Origin: CAWBRT01 sp963832785 | Lineage (GTDB): Bacteria; Acidobacteriota; Terriglobia; Terriglobales; Acidobacteriaceae | NCBI GenBank assembly: GCA_963832785.1 | Contig: CAWHVF010000005.1 | Span: 1,922,001-1,986,000 of the forward strand | Length of the DNA: 64,000 nt | Direction of reading: 5' to 3' | The notes under the pieces: model-generated | Database searches by the model: none | What the model saw: the letters and a program-made list of their open reading frames with translations, nothing else | Told to the model about the DNA's origin: nothing | Part shown: positions 17,764-26,201 of the stretch, one piece after another | Layout of the letters: each line of letters starts with the position of its first letter | Position numbering within the stretch: the stretch's first letter is position 1 | Program-made: the position numbers and the translations under genes

Positions 17764-18065
17764 CGCCGGAGGCGGGATAAGTTTCAGAATGTCTGTTTCC
17801 GTCTTCAGTTCTCAGTCCTCCGAATTTTGGATGCTTCAACCGGCGGCATTCGCACGCCTCTTCGAGGATGACCGGCAACAATCGCACTGCCGTCCAGAAG
17901 GCACAGAACGCACTCCGCACTTGCTGTGCAAGCCGAGGGGGCAGCGGGCCTGCTTCAGCCTTGCCGGCGTCGGAGCCGACAGGCGAGGTCCTGGGCGAGC
18001 CATGACTGCCGCATTGCGGCGCTGCTGTAGCAGGCTATAGACTAGGGTATTCAAGGGGAGACCCC

Positions 18066-19156
18066 ATGTTTGTTGTAATGCAGGCGCATGCCACCGAAAG
18101 ACCAGGTGGAGGCTGTCTGCCGAAAGATCGAGTCGCTCGGTTTGCGGCCGCACATCAGCGCCGGCACCGAGCGTTTCGGCATCGCCGTCATTGGCGACAC
18201 GCGCGAACACGAGCCGGCGATTTTCGAAGACCTGCCGGGCGTGCAGGAAGTTCTGCGCATCAGCAAGCCCTACAAGCTGGTCAGCCGCGAGGTCAAACCC
18301 GAGAACACGGTAATCCACTTTCCCGGAACCGACGCCACGATTGGCGGCTCCGAGCTGGCCATAGTGGCCGGACCATGCGCGGTGGAAAGCGCCGAGCAGG
18401 CCTTCGCCGTGGCCGAGCTGGTGGCCGGCCTCGGGGTGCGCTTTTTCCGCGCCGGAGCTTTCAAGCCGCGCACCTCGCCCTATTCCTTCCAGGGATTGGG
18501 GCTGGAGGGGCTGCGCATTCTGGCCGAGGTGCGCCAGCGCTTCGGGCTGATTATCGTCACCGAGGCCGATCAACGAAGCCTCGCTCGACCTGGTGGAGAA
18601 ATACGCCGACGTCATCCAGATCGGCGCCCGCAACATGCAGAACTTTTCCCTGCTGAAGCGCGCCGGGCAGGCGCGCAAGCCGGTGCTGGTGAAGCGCGGA
18701 TTGAGCGCCACCCTGGAGGAGTACCTGCTGGCGGCCGAGTACGTGATGAACGAAGGCAATCATCAGGTCATACTGTGCGAGCGCGGGGTGCGCACCTTTT
18801 CCGATCACACGCGCAACACCCTGGATCTGAGCATCGTTCCCGCCATCCAGCGCGAGAGCCATCTGCCCATCCTGGTCGATCCCAGCCACGGCACCGGCCG
18901 GCGCAACAAGGTCCTTCCGCTCTCCCGTGCCGCTGTGGCCGTGGGCTGCGACGGCCTGATGATCGAAGTGCACGCCCATCCCGAGGAGGCCCGCTCCGAC
19001 GGCGCCCAGTCCATCTATCCCGAGCAACTGCAGGAGCTGCTGGCGCAGGTGCGGCCCATAGCCGAAGTCCTGGAGCGCTCGCTTCCCGCCCGATCTCCGG
19101 CGCCCCTGGCGGAGCTGCCACGGGCCGTGGGAGACAGGCCGGCTTCGCTGCGATGA
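18066..19156 (+). CDS. aroF: 3-deoxy-7-phosphoheptulonate synthase, two frameshifts
   Basis: First enzyme of the shikimate pathway: phosphoenolpyruvate plus erythrose 4-phosphate to DAHP. It is the AroAI-beta type with an N-terminal ferredoxin-like regulatory domain (VEAVCRKIESLGLRPH, residues about 13-28). The barrel has VAGPCAVES, RAGAFKPRTSPYSFQG, ADVIQIGARNMQNF, VLVKRGL, ILCERGVRTF and VDPSHGTG. The true start is ATG 18066 (MFVVMQAHATE), with GGGGAG five bases before it. An extra A near 18097 then shifts the frame, and an extra G near 18571 shifts it again (VTEA then INEASLDLVEKY). Removing both restores one protein of about 362 residues, a little over the usual 340. Confidence 0.88.
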
Positions 19157-20289
19157 TGACTAAAGCCGTTCTCGCGGCCGGCATTTGCCTCTTGTTGGCC
19201 GCTGCTCTCGCCTGCACCACTGCCAAGCCGGCCAGCAACGGATACGTTTACGTCAGCAACGGCAAAAGTGACAGCGTGACGGTGATCGACACCACCTCGC
19301 TCACGTCTGTCCGCACCCTCAACGTGGGCAAGGCCCCCACCAGCATTACTCCCAACCCGGTCAACAGCGAAGTGTACGTGGTCAACTCGGAGTCGGACTC
19401 GGTCAGCGTGATCGATTCGCGCAGCAATCAGATTGTGGCTACCATGGCGGTGCAGCGCAACCCCTATTTCCTGGCCGTCACCCCGGACGGCACGCGCGCC
19501 TTCGTGACCAACGCCGGCTCCCGAACGGTGACCGTGCTCAACCTGCAGAACCGGCAATTGCTGGGCAACGTGGAAGTCCCAGCCCAGCCGGGGATCGCCC
19601 GGGTTTCGCCCGATGGCAAGCTGGTGGCGGTCTCCGAGCGCGGCGGCGACAGCGTGGCCCTGATCGACGCGCAGAAACTGAACCTGCTGGCCAATATTCC
19701 CGCCTGCCAGGGCCCGGGGGAGATTGCCATTCTCCGCGACAGCAGCAAGGCCTTCGTGGCCTGCACCGGCTCGCACCAGCTGGCGGCCATCGACCTGAAG
19801 AACCGCCGGCTGCTGGCGCTGTTGCGTGTCGGCGGGGCGCCGGTTAGTCTGTTGCTCAAGCCCGACGGCGGCGAGCTGTTCGCGTGCAACCTCGAGGCCG
19901 ATACCATATCCGCCATCGACACCACAGCCAACGAGGTGAGCGAGAGTTTTCTGGCGGGCAGCAATCCCGTGCAAGGGGCTTTCAGCGCCGACAGCAGCGT
20001 GCTTTACGTCAGCAATAAGGGCTCCAACTCGGTCGCCGTCTTCGACGTCGCCACCAGGAAGCTGCTGGTCAGCGTTCCCGTTGGCGGCAAGCCGGACGCC
20101 ATGGTTTTGACGCCTGACGAGCAACTGCTGTTCGTGGCCGATTCCGGCTCCGGCGACGTCTCGGTGCTGCGCCTGGACCGCCGCGTCGACAAGAAAATCA
20201 CGGCGCCGCCGCAGCGTTTGTTTACCCTGATTCCCGTCGGCATGCAGCCGAACGGCATTGCCTTTAAGGCGCTTGCCTCCACCCCGTAG
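19153..20289 (+). CDS. YVTN-type beta-propeller protein, secreted
   Basis: 378 residues. A hydrophobic signal (residues about 3-22, ending ALAC) suggests export; the Cys could be lipidated but the lipobox is weak. The rest is repeats of the YVTN/NHL propeller type, e.g. GYVYVSNGKSDSVTVIDTT, EVYVVNSESDSVSVIDS, RAFVTNAGSRTVTVLNL and VLYVSNKGSNSVAVFDV, about seven blades of 42 residues. It probably acts as a periplasmic scaffold or binding protein; the ligand is unknown. The start ATG 19153 overlaps the aroF stop (ATGA), so it is translationally coupled. The rhomboid gene begins 3 bases after its stop. Confidence 0.82.
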   Translation: MMTKAVLAAGICLLLAAALACTTAKPASNGYVYVSNGKSDSVTVIDTTSLTSVRTLNVGKAPTSITPNPVNSEVYVVNSESDSVSVIDSRSNQIVATMAVQRNPYFLAVTPDGTRAFVTNAGSRTVTVLNLQNRQLLGNVEVPAQPGIARVSPDGKLVAVSERGGDSVALIDAQKLNLLANIPACQGPGEIAILRDSSKAFVACTGSHQLAAIDLKNRRLLALLRVGGAPVSLLLKPDGGELFACNLEADTISAIDTTANEVSESFLAGSNPVQGAFSADSSVLYVSNKGSNSVAVFDVATRKLLVSVPVGGKPDAMVLTPDEQLLFVADSGSGDVSVLRLDRRVDKKITAPPQRLFTLIPVGMQPNGIAFKALASTP

Positions 20290-20292
20290 CCC

Positions 20293-21759
20293 ATGCAGGA
20301 ATGTCTCCGTTGCCGCCGAAGCTTCCAGCCCACGCGGGCAGAGGACGTATTGTGTCCCGCCTGCGGCCTGGAGCTGCTCAACCCCGGCGCGCCGGCGGTG
20401 GCTCCTCCGCCACCGCAGCCGCCGGTCCGCCGCCGCCGCCCGCCCCTGCAATTCTGGCTCAAATCGCCCACGGTGCAGATCATCACCATAAACACGGTGA
20501 TCTTTCTCGCCGTGTGCATCTCCGGCCGCAGCCTGTCGCCCCGGACCACCACCCTGCTGCACTGGGGAGCGAACTTCGGCGGCTTGACCCTCAGCGGACA
20601 ATGGTGGCGCCTGCTCAGTTGCGCCTTCCTGCACGCCGGAGTCTTCCACATTACGCTGAACATGTGGGCCCTTCTCAACCTGGGGATTCTGGCGGAGTTT
20701 TTGTTCGGGCGGGTCGTTTACGTGGCGCTCTACTTTTTCTGTGCCCTGAGCGGAAGCTTGGCCAGCCTGTGGTGGCATGCCGACGTGGTCGGCGTGGGGG
20801 CCTCCGGGGCAATCTTCGGAGTGGCCGGCGCCCTGCTGACGGCGCTCGCCTTCCAGCACAACCGCCAGATGCGGGCCGCTATGCGCGGTCATTTGACCAG
20901 CATCGCCCTGTTCGTCTTCTACAACATAGCTTTTGGCGCCGCTGCCGCCCAGGTGGATAACGCCGCGCATCTGGGCGGGCTGGTCACCGGGCTGGTTCTG
21001 GGGGCTCTGCTGCCCAGCGGAGCGCGGACGGCGCTCCCGGAGGAGGCGCCGCAGGCGATTTTCCCCGGCAGCCAGCGGCAGGCGCCCGCCTGGCGATTGG
21101 CGGGCTTTAGACACGCCGGCGCGCTCCGCTCCTGGCTGACCTTCGGCCTGATCGCCGCGCTACTGCTAACCTCCGCAGGATATGCCCGCCGTAAGCATCA
21201 GGACGCGCTGGCCATGTCTTCAGCTTTGCGGGCGCTGCGAAACGGCGATCAGGCGCTGGCGCTCCAACAGTTACAAGGGGTGCTGCAGCGTCATCCCAAT
21301 TCCGCGGAAGCGCATTTTTTGTTGGCCAACGTCTACCTGCAAGGTGACGACCTGGACAACGGCGTGCGCGAGCTGAAGCACACCATCGAGCTCAACCCCA
21401 AGCTCACCGAAGCGCAAAGCCAGCTTTGCTCGGTGTATGCGCGCCAGGAGTCCCTGCGCGAGGCTCTGCCCTACTGCCAGGCGGCGGCTGCGCTCGATCC
21501 TGCAAACCCGACCCGCCTCTACAACCTGGGCCTGGTGCAGATGGCGCTGAAAGATTACGCGGCGGCAATCAAATCGCTGCAAGCGGCGGTGCAGGCGCAG
21601 CCCAATTCGGTGGACGAGAATTACGAGCTGGGCGCCGCGCTGTTCCTGAACGGCGAGACGGAAAAAGCCGCCGCGCAAATGGAAAAGGTGCTGCGCCTTG
21701 CTCCCAACAATAACCGCGCCCGCCAACTGCTGGACGATATAAACGCGCAAAAGAAATAG
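20293..21759 (+). CDS. Rhomboid-family intramembrane protease with zinc ribbon and TPR tail
   Basis: 488 residues in three parts. Residues 5-28 contain two CxxC pairs (CLRC, CPAC), a zinc-ribbon-like knuckle. Residues about 55-240 are a rhomboid core: HAGVFHITLNMWAL, the catalytic serine in GVGASGAIFG, and the catalytic histidine in NAAHLGGLVTG. Residues about 280-488 hold a further membrane helix and four to five TPR repeats (e.g. AEAHFLLANVYLQGDDLDNG). It probably cleaves membrane proteins, with the TPRs binding partners. It follows the propeller gene by 3 bases and is probably cotranscribed. Confidence 0.85.
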   Translation: MQECLRCRRSFQPTRAEDVLCPACGLELLNPGAPAVAPPPPQPPVRRRRPPLQFWLKSPTVQIITINTVIFLAVCISGRSLSPRTTTLLHWGANFGGLTLSGQWWRLLSCAFLHAGVFHITLNMWALLNLGILAEFLFGRVVYVALYFFCALSGSLASLWWHADVVGVGASGAIFGVAGALLTALAFQHNRQMRAAMRGHLTSIALFVFYNIAFGAAAAQVDNAAHLGGLVTGLVLGALLPSGARTALPEEAPQAIFPGSQRQAPAWRLAGFRHAGALRSWLTFGLIAALLLTSAGYARRKHQDALAMSSALRALRNGDQALALQQLQGVLQRHPNSAEAHFLLANVYLQGDDLDNGVRELKHTIELNPKLTEAQSQLCSVYARQESLREALPYCQAAAALDPANPTRLYNLGLVQMALKDYAAAIKSLQAAVQAQPNSVDENYELGAALFLNGETEKAAAQMEKVLRLAPNNNRARQLLDDINAQKK

Positions 21760-21906
21760 GTTTTCCCAGCTTCGCAAAGCGGCATGTTTTTGGCTCGTGA
21801 AGAGCCGCCTCACTCATGTCATTGTGAGTCCCCTCCATAGAGACTACAATTGCGCGGGTCACGATGTAAGGGGAAATGCTTAGTCTAAATTCAGGAGTTA
21901 AAACGT

Positions 21907-22266
21907 ATGGACGAGATGAAAATCAGCCGCCGCCCTTTCATGCTAAAGACTTGTGCAGTCATGGCAGGAGCTATTGTTGGACCCGCCGTGATCGGGACTG
22001 CGCTTAATGCAGTCGCCGAGGAGCATCAAAAGATGATGGGCCATATCGGAGGTGATGGCTACGTAATGCATACCTCGGTCAAAGCGTGTGGTACCTGCGA
22101 CTCCTGGGGCGGCCCCCGCCGTGTCTCGAAAGATGGCAAAACCATTACCTTCACTGGTCTCGGCTGGTGCAATAATGCCGACTGTCCCGGCTACCAAGGG
22201 ATGTCCGCTCCCGATCACATATGCCGTCAAGGTACTTGTTGGCGAAAGTGGGGTGTCTTGGGTTAA
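21907..22266 (+). CDS. Tat-exported small Cys-rich protein, unknown function
   Basis: 119 residues. The N-terminus has a twin-arginine signal (SRRPFMLKT at residues 7-15, then a hydrophobic run to about residue 36). The mature part is about 80 residues with six cysteines at 61, 64, 88, 93, 106 and 111 in the arrangement CxxC, CxxxxC, CxxxxC. Export by Tat means it is folded in the cytoplasm, which fits a protein that takes up a metal or Fe-S cofactor first. I do not recognise the family with certainty. The start is well supported by CAGGAGTT six bases upstream. It stands alone. Confidence 0.75.
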   Translation: MDEMKISRRPFMLKTCAVMAGAIVGPAVIGTALNAVAEEHQKMMGHIGGDGYVMHTSVKACGTCDSWGGPRRVSKDGKTITFTGLGWCNNADCPGYQGMSAPDHICRQGTCWRKWGVLG

Positions 22267-22361
22267 GACACGCCAAAGGATGATAGGCGAAGTCTTTTTG
22301 TTAGGGCATCCGGTGTGAGCAGAGAAGCCAGGTTGGGGCACCCGCTTCAGCATGTAAACTG

Positions 22362-23438
22362 ATGCCGATGGAGATTTTCCGCAACATCCCGCTGGCCCCG
22401 TTCACCACTTTGCGCATTGGCGGGCCGGCGCGCTTTTTTGCCGAGGCGCGTAGCGCGGAGGAGGCGCGGGAGGCGGTGCTGTGGGCGCGCCAGCAGCGGC
22501 AGCCGCTGTTCATTCTGGGCGGCGGCAGCAATCTTGTCGTCTCGGATGAGGGCTGGCCCGGGCTGGTGTTGCGCGTCGTCATGGGCGGAATCGTGGCCCA
22601 ACCGCGAAGCGGCGACGAAGCTGTTTATGAGGTGGGCGCCGGAGTGGATTGGGACCAGTTCGTGGCACTCGCTGTCGCCGATAGATGCGCGGGCGTTGAG
22701 TGCCTGAGCGGCATTCCGGGAACAGTTGGCGCCACGCCCGTGCAGAACGTGGGGGCGTACGGGCAGGAAGTCTCGCAAACCATTCGTACAGTGGACGTCC
22801 TCGACTTGGCCTCACTCGAATGGTTGCAACTGGGCAACGCCGAATGCGGCTTCGCCTACCGCGCCAGCCGGTTCAACATGGTGGACCGGGGACGCTACCT
22901 GATCGCGCGCGTCCGCTTCGCCCTTCGTCCCGGCGGGGCCGCGTGCCTGAAATACGCGGACCTGCAAACGCACTTCGCCGGGCGGAAGACTCCGCCATCG
23001 CTGCTCGAGGTAAGGCAGGCGGTGCTGGAAATCCGGCGCCGCAAGGCCATGCTGGTGGAAGAGACGGACCCGGAGTTGCGCAGCGCCGGTTCGTTTTTCA
23101 AAAATCCACTGCTCGGCCGAGCCGATTACGAGCGCCTGGCCGAGCGGTGGGAACGTCTGGGCGTCAGTGTTCCCGGATTCGCGCAGGACGATGGCCGGGT
23201 GAAACTCTCCGCCGCCTGGCTGGTGGAACACTCCGGAATCTGCAAGGGCTTTCAGCTCGGCCCGGTCGCCGTTTCGCGCAAACATGCCCTCGCCCTAGTG
23301 AATCGCGGCGGCGCCAGTGCCGCCGATCTCGTTCGCTTGAAGGAGCTGGTCGAGTCGAGGGTGCGCGAGACGTTCGGAATCGAGCTGCAGCCCGAGCCGG
23401 TCTTTGTCGGCTTCCCGGAGAAGGAAGAAGCTCGGTAA
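22362..23438 (+). CDS. murB: UDP-N-acetylenolpyruvoylglucosamine reductase
   Basis: 358 residues, the FAD enzyme that reduces UDP-GlcNAc-enolpyruvate to UDP-MurNAc in peptidoglycan synthesis. The FAD-binding part has PFTTLRIGGPARFF (residues about 13-26) and LGGGSNLVVSDEGWPGLVLR. The substrate part has GIPGTVGATPVQNVGAYGQE, the catalytic serine in AGSFFKNP, and the C-terminal glutamate region. ATG 22362 is taken as start; ATG 22368 is equally possible. It stands alone, convergent with the next gene, with a palindrome between them. Confidence 0.93.
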   Translation: MPMEIFRNIPLAPFTTLRIGGPARFFAEARSAEEAREAVLWARQQRQPLFILGGGSNLVVSDEGWPGLVLRVVMGGIVAQPRSGDEAVYEVGAGVDWDQFVALAVADRCAGVECLSGIPGTVGATPVQNVGAYGQEVSQTIRTVDVLDLASLEWLQLGNAECGFAYRASRFNMVDRGRYLIARVRFALRPGGAACLKYADLQTHFAGRKTPPSLLEVRQAVLEIRRRKAMLVEETDPELRSAGSFFKNPLLGRADYERLAERWERLGVSVPGFAQDDGRVKLSAAWLVEHSGICKGFQLGPVAVSRKHALALVNRGGASAADLVRLKELVESRVRETFGIELQPEPVFVGFPEKEEAR

Positions 23439-23510
23439 TTGAAGATTACAGATTGAAGATTAAAAAACCGCTACTCACAAATCTTCAATCTGAAATCTTC
23501 AATCTGAAAT
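23437..23510. repeat. AT-rich palindrome between convergent genes
   Basis: ATTGAAGATTACAGATTGAA units (23438-23460) are inverted as AATCTTCAATCTGAAATCTT (23480-23499). The structure lies exactly between the stops of murB (23438) and the convergent methyltransferase (23515). It can form a hairpin in both transcripts and probably acts as a bidirectional 3' end. It is related to the palindrome at 11299-11372. Confidence 0.55.
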
Positions 23511-23514
23511 GTTG

Positions 23515-24078
23515 TTACGGGTCGCAGTAGAACAGTCGCGCCGGCAGCACGTTGCGTGGCTCGAACTCTTCGTCTACCGAGCTGAAAACCGAGGTCAGGT
23601 AAGGCAGGATTGCGCGGGTGAACTGATAGACCAGCAGACGGCCGTCCTTGCGCAGAACGCGAATGGAAGCGGCCAGAATCGACTGCCGCAAGCGCTCTGG
23701 CATGGTGCTGTAGGGAATGCCCGAGATCACGTAGTCCGCCGCCTCGAAGCCCAGGCTGCGAACCACCTTCTCCACCATGTCGGCCGATTCCTGCACCACG
23801 CGCACGCGGGGGTCGCCGGCAAAGACCCGGCGAAGGTGCTCGACGAAGTCCGGGTTCACCTCCAGCAGCACCAGGCAGGCGTCGGGGTGCATGCGCTGCA
23901 AGATAGCGCTACTGATATTGCCTATGCCCGGTCCGTACTCGACGATGACCCGCGCCCGGCAGAAATCCACACGCTTGAGCAGACGCGCAGTCACGAATCT
24001 GGAACTGGGAATAATCGACCCCAGCCTTACCGGGTGCTTTAAGAAATTCCTGGCAAACAGCAGCGTATCATCTTTCAT
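23515..24078 (-). CDS. PmtA-like phospholipid N-methyltransferase family protein
   Basis: 187 residues, class I SAM-dependent methyltransferase. Motif I is VIVEYGPGIGNISSAIL (residues about 43-59), followed by LVLLEVNPDFVEHL, then YVISGIPYSTMPERLRQSIL and LLVYQFTRAI. The N-terminal LFARNFLKHPVRLGSIIPSS and the GIPYST motif match the PmtA-type phosphatidylethanolamine methyltransferase and related rRNA-dimethylase-like group. The ATG at 24078 is chosen because GGAAGA precedes it. Which lipid it acts on cannot be told. Confidence 0.75.
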   Translation of the reverse strand: MKDDTLLFARNFLKHPVRLGSIIPSSRFVTARLLKRVDFCRARVIVEYGPGIGNISSAILQRMHPDACLVLLEVNPDFVEHLRRVFAGDPRVRVVQESADMVEKVVRSLGFEAADYVISGIPYSTMPERLRQSILAASIRVLRKDGRLLVYQFTRAILPYLTSVFSSVDEEFEPRNVLPARLFYCDP

Positions 24079-24180
24079 GCAGTCTTCCGGCAGCCGAATT
24101 CCATTGTGCTCCCGCCGTCGGCCTATTGCCACCAGAATTTCAACCCGGGACAAGAGAGCCGGCCGGTAAAGCCACAGTCT

Positions 24181-25236
24181 CTAGACGCCTGCCGGCACGC
24201 CCTTGTTGTCGGCCAGCAACTGGTTGACCTTGCGCATCACCTCGAAGGCATCGGCCACGTAGAGCACGTCGGTTTTGCCGCGCGCCCAGCCGCAGTTCGG
24301 GTCCAGGTTGATGGCGCGCCGCTGGTTAATGAAGCGCCAGCCCACCACGTGCGGCTCCTCGCCGTGGCAGCAGGTGGAAAGACCCTTGGGATGACGCGGC
24401 GTGGCCCCGGTCTGTCCCACCTGGTTCATGTGGCTCATGAAATCCAGAACCACTTCGCCTTCGGCGCTGATGTCCACCAACGACTTGCTGCTGCCAAGCG
24501 AAGCACCCGACTTCTCCAGGAAGGAGAGAATAATTTCTCCGGCTTCGTCGACGTGCGTCTGACCGTCTTTTTGCTTTTTGGTCCAGCCGGCGCCGGCCAC
24601 GAACAGCAGCTTGGCGTCCGGGCGGATGGTCTGCTGCGTGGCGCTGGGGGCGCACACCCCGGTGACGGTGGTGCGCAAGTGGTCGCCGCCGAGGGCGACC
24701 GGAATGAGCTCCGCCGCCACCTGCCCGGACGCTCCCTGGTAGGCCGCGTGACAGCCCGGATCCAGCGACAGCAACCACGGACGCTGCGTCCGTTTGAGTT
24801 CGCCCATCATGCGCTGGCGATAGAACCAGCGGCTAACGCGCACGCTTCCGTCTTCCACCTGAATGCTGTTGACGTGGGTATCTACGCGCCCGCCGAGGCG
24901 GTGTGAAACCCCCGGCAGCACGCGGGCGGCACGCGACGTTCCGGCGCTGACCACGATGCTGGCTTGGGCGGCGCGCGCCAGCGTCTCGACGGCGGCGGCG
25001 TCGCTGGCATAGCGCGGCTGCGCGAACTCGGTACCGGCCACGGCCAGAAATTTTACCGCCCCGCAGTTAGCAATCTGATCCGCCGCCGGCCCAACCTGCG
25101 CCCCGTACAACCCGACCGCCAGCGGCGCACCACCCAGCGCCGCTGCCAGCTCGCACGCCGCACCCAGCGCTTCCAGCGCGGGCTTGGCCAGCAGGCCGTC
25201 GGCTTCCGTGGGGGCGACAAACAAAATGGTTTCCAT
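24181..25236 (-). CDS. etfA: Electron transfer flavoprotein subunit alpha
   Basis: 351 residues. The N-terminal alpha/beta domain starts METILFVAPTEADG. The C-terminal FAD domain has LLFVAGAGWTKKQK, GQTGATPRHPKG (FAD-contact loop), CCHGEEPHVVGWRFINQRRAINLDPNCG and the closing helix near VADAFEVMRKVNQLL. With EtfB it carries electrons from acyl-CoA dehydrogenase to an ETF-quinone oxidoreductase; both partners are encoded upstream on the same strand. ATG 25236 is preferred over GTG 25242, since GGAAAC is better spaced. The cysteine pair in the FAD loop is unusual. Confidence 0.88.
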   Translation of the reverse strand: METILFVAPTEADGLLAKPALEALGAACELAAALGGAPLAVGLYGAQVGPAADQIANCGAVKFLAVAGTEFAQPRYASDAAAVETLARAAQASIVVSAGTSRAARVLPGVSHRLGGRVDTHVNSIQVEDGSVRVSRWFYRQRMMGELKRTQRPWLLSLDPGCHAAYQGASGQVAAELIPVALGGDHLRTTVTGVCAPSATQQTIRPDAKLLFVAGAGWTKKQKDGQTHVDEAGEIILSFLEKSGASLGSSKSLVDISAEGEVVLDFMSHMNQVGQTGATPRHPKGLSTCCHGEEPHVVGWRFINQRRAINLDPNCGWARGKTDVLYVADAFEVMRKVNQLLADNKGVPAGV

Positions 25237-25316
25237 GATCACAGTTTCCTTATCAGGCTTCAGTCACTAAATTTGAGCTGCGATAACACCTTCTTTTCAC
25301 TCTTCTCACGCCTCGG

Positions 25317-26126
25317 CTACTGCTCCGCGATCCAGGCGACAATTTCCCTGGCAATCTCGTCCACCGGCGCGTCCTTCACGATGCGCGTATTGCGCTGCTG
25401 TTTGGGCAGCTCAACCTTGACGTAGCTGAGCCCTTCGCTGGCCAGCTTGACCGGCTTGGCGCGCTGCAGCGCGGGCATCACCGTGCGCATGTTGGCCATG
25501 CCGACCTGCGGATCGTTGCGCGGCTCGCCCAGGTTTCCCGTAGCCCAGCCCAGCACGGCCGGCGTTCTGGCGCAAACCGAGACCTGGTGCTGGCCGCCTT
25601 CCACGCGCTCCAGCACCTCGAAGCTGCCGTCGTCGCGGAAGGTGATCTGGTCGACCCCCTGGAACTGGTCGCTGATGCCCAGCAGTTCACCGACGATCTG
25701 CAGGGTGGCGCCGGCGCCGCGCGCGGCCGACTCCCAGCCGCCGAACAGCAGCAGCCGCGACTTGTCCAGCCCGGGGATGGCGCTGATTGCGGCCGCCAGA
25801 AGCGAGGCCACTTCAGCCGCGTCGGCAAAGCCCGCCGTGGGACCGTCGAGCGCGACCAGCTCGAACGGGGCCTTTTGCGCGATGGTCATCATCACCTGCT
25901 GCAGCTTCGCCTTCGGCCCCAGGCTGACCAGGTAGACCTTGCTGCCGGACACTTTTTTGGCCAGGTTGGCGGCTTCGTAAAGCGCGTGGCTGGCCCAGGG
26001 ATCAAGCACCGCCGGCAGCATGAGCTCGTTCTTCAGGCTGGGCAGGCCGGCGCCGGCCACCGGCTCTAGTGTCTGCAGCGGATCGGGCACAACGCCAGCG
26101 CATACGACAATCTGCAAAGGATTCAT
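25317..26126 (-). CDS. etfB: Electron transfer flavoprotein subunit beta
   Basis: 269 residues. It begins MNPLQIVVCAGVVPDPLQ, has the family core ASHALYEAANLAKKVSGSKVYLVSLGP (residues about 47-73), SRLLLFGGWESAARGAGATLQIVGELL, and ends with a region rich in basic residues (PVKLASEGLSYVKVEL). The ATG at 26126 is chosen because AGGACAAGAA lies before it. It is followed by etfA after 80 bases. The gene is now separated from the ETF-quinone oxidoreductase gene by the DUF262-HNH gene. Confidence 0.87.
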   Translation of the reverse strand: MNPLQIVVCAGVVPDPLQTLEPVAGAGLPSLKNELMLPAVLDPWASHALYEAANLAKKVSGSKVYLVSLGPKAKLQQVMMTIAQKAPFELVALDGPTAGFADAAEVASLLAAAISAIPGLDKSRLLLFGGWESAARGAGATLQIVGELLGISDQFQGVDQITFRDDGSFEVLERVEGGQHQVSVCARTPAVLGWATGNLGEPRNDPQVGMANMRTVMPALQRAKPVKLASEGLSYVKVELPKQQRNTRIVKDAPVDEIAREIVAWIAEQ

Positions 26127-26201
26127 TTCTTGTCCTGTGACTGTTTTGGTTAGTTCCAAATTTCGAGCGTATTGGGTAAGTATAATGCCTGGGCGCAGCG
26201 C

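Noticed and set aside
18088..20289. A 733-residue open frame joining DAHP synthase and the YVTN propeller
   Set aside because: It arises from the frameshifts in aroF; the middle 190 residues are aroF read in the wrong frame, and the propeller has its own start at 19153.
19015..21114. A 699-residue antisense frame over the propeller and rhomboid genes
   Set aside because: A typical long shadow frame in GC-rich DNA, Gln/His/Gly-rich and unlike any protein family.
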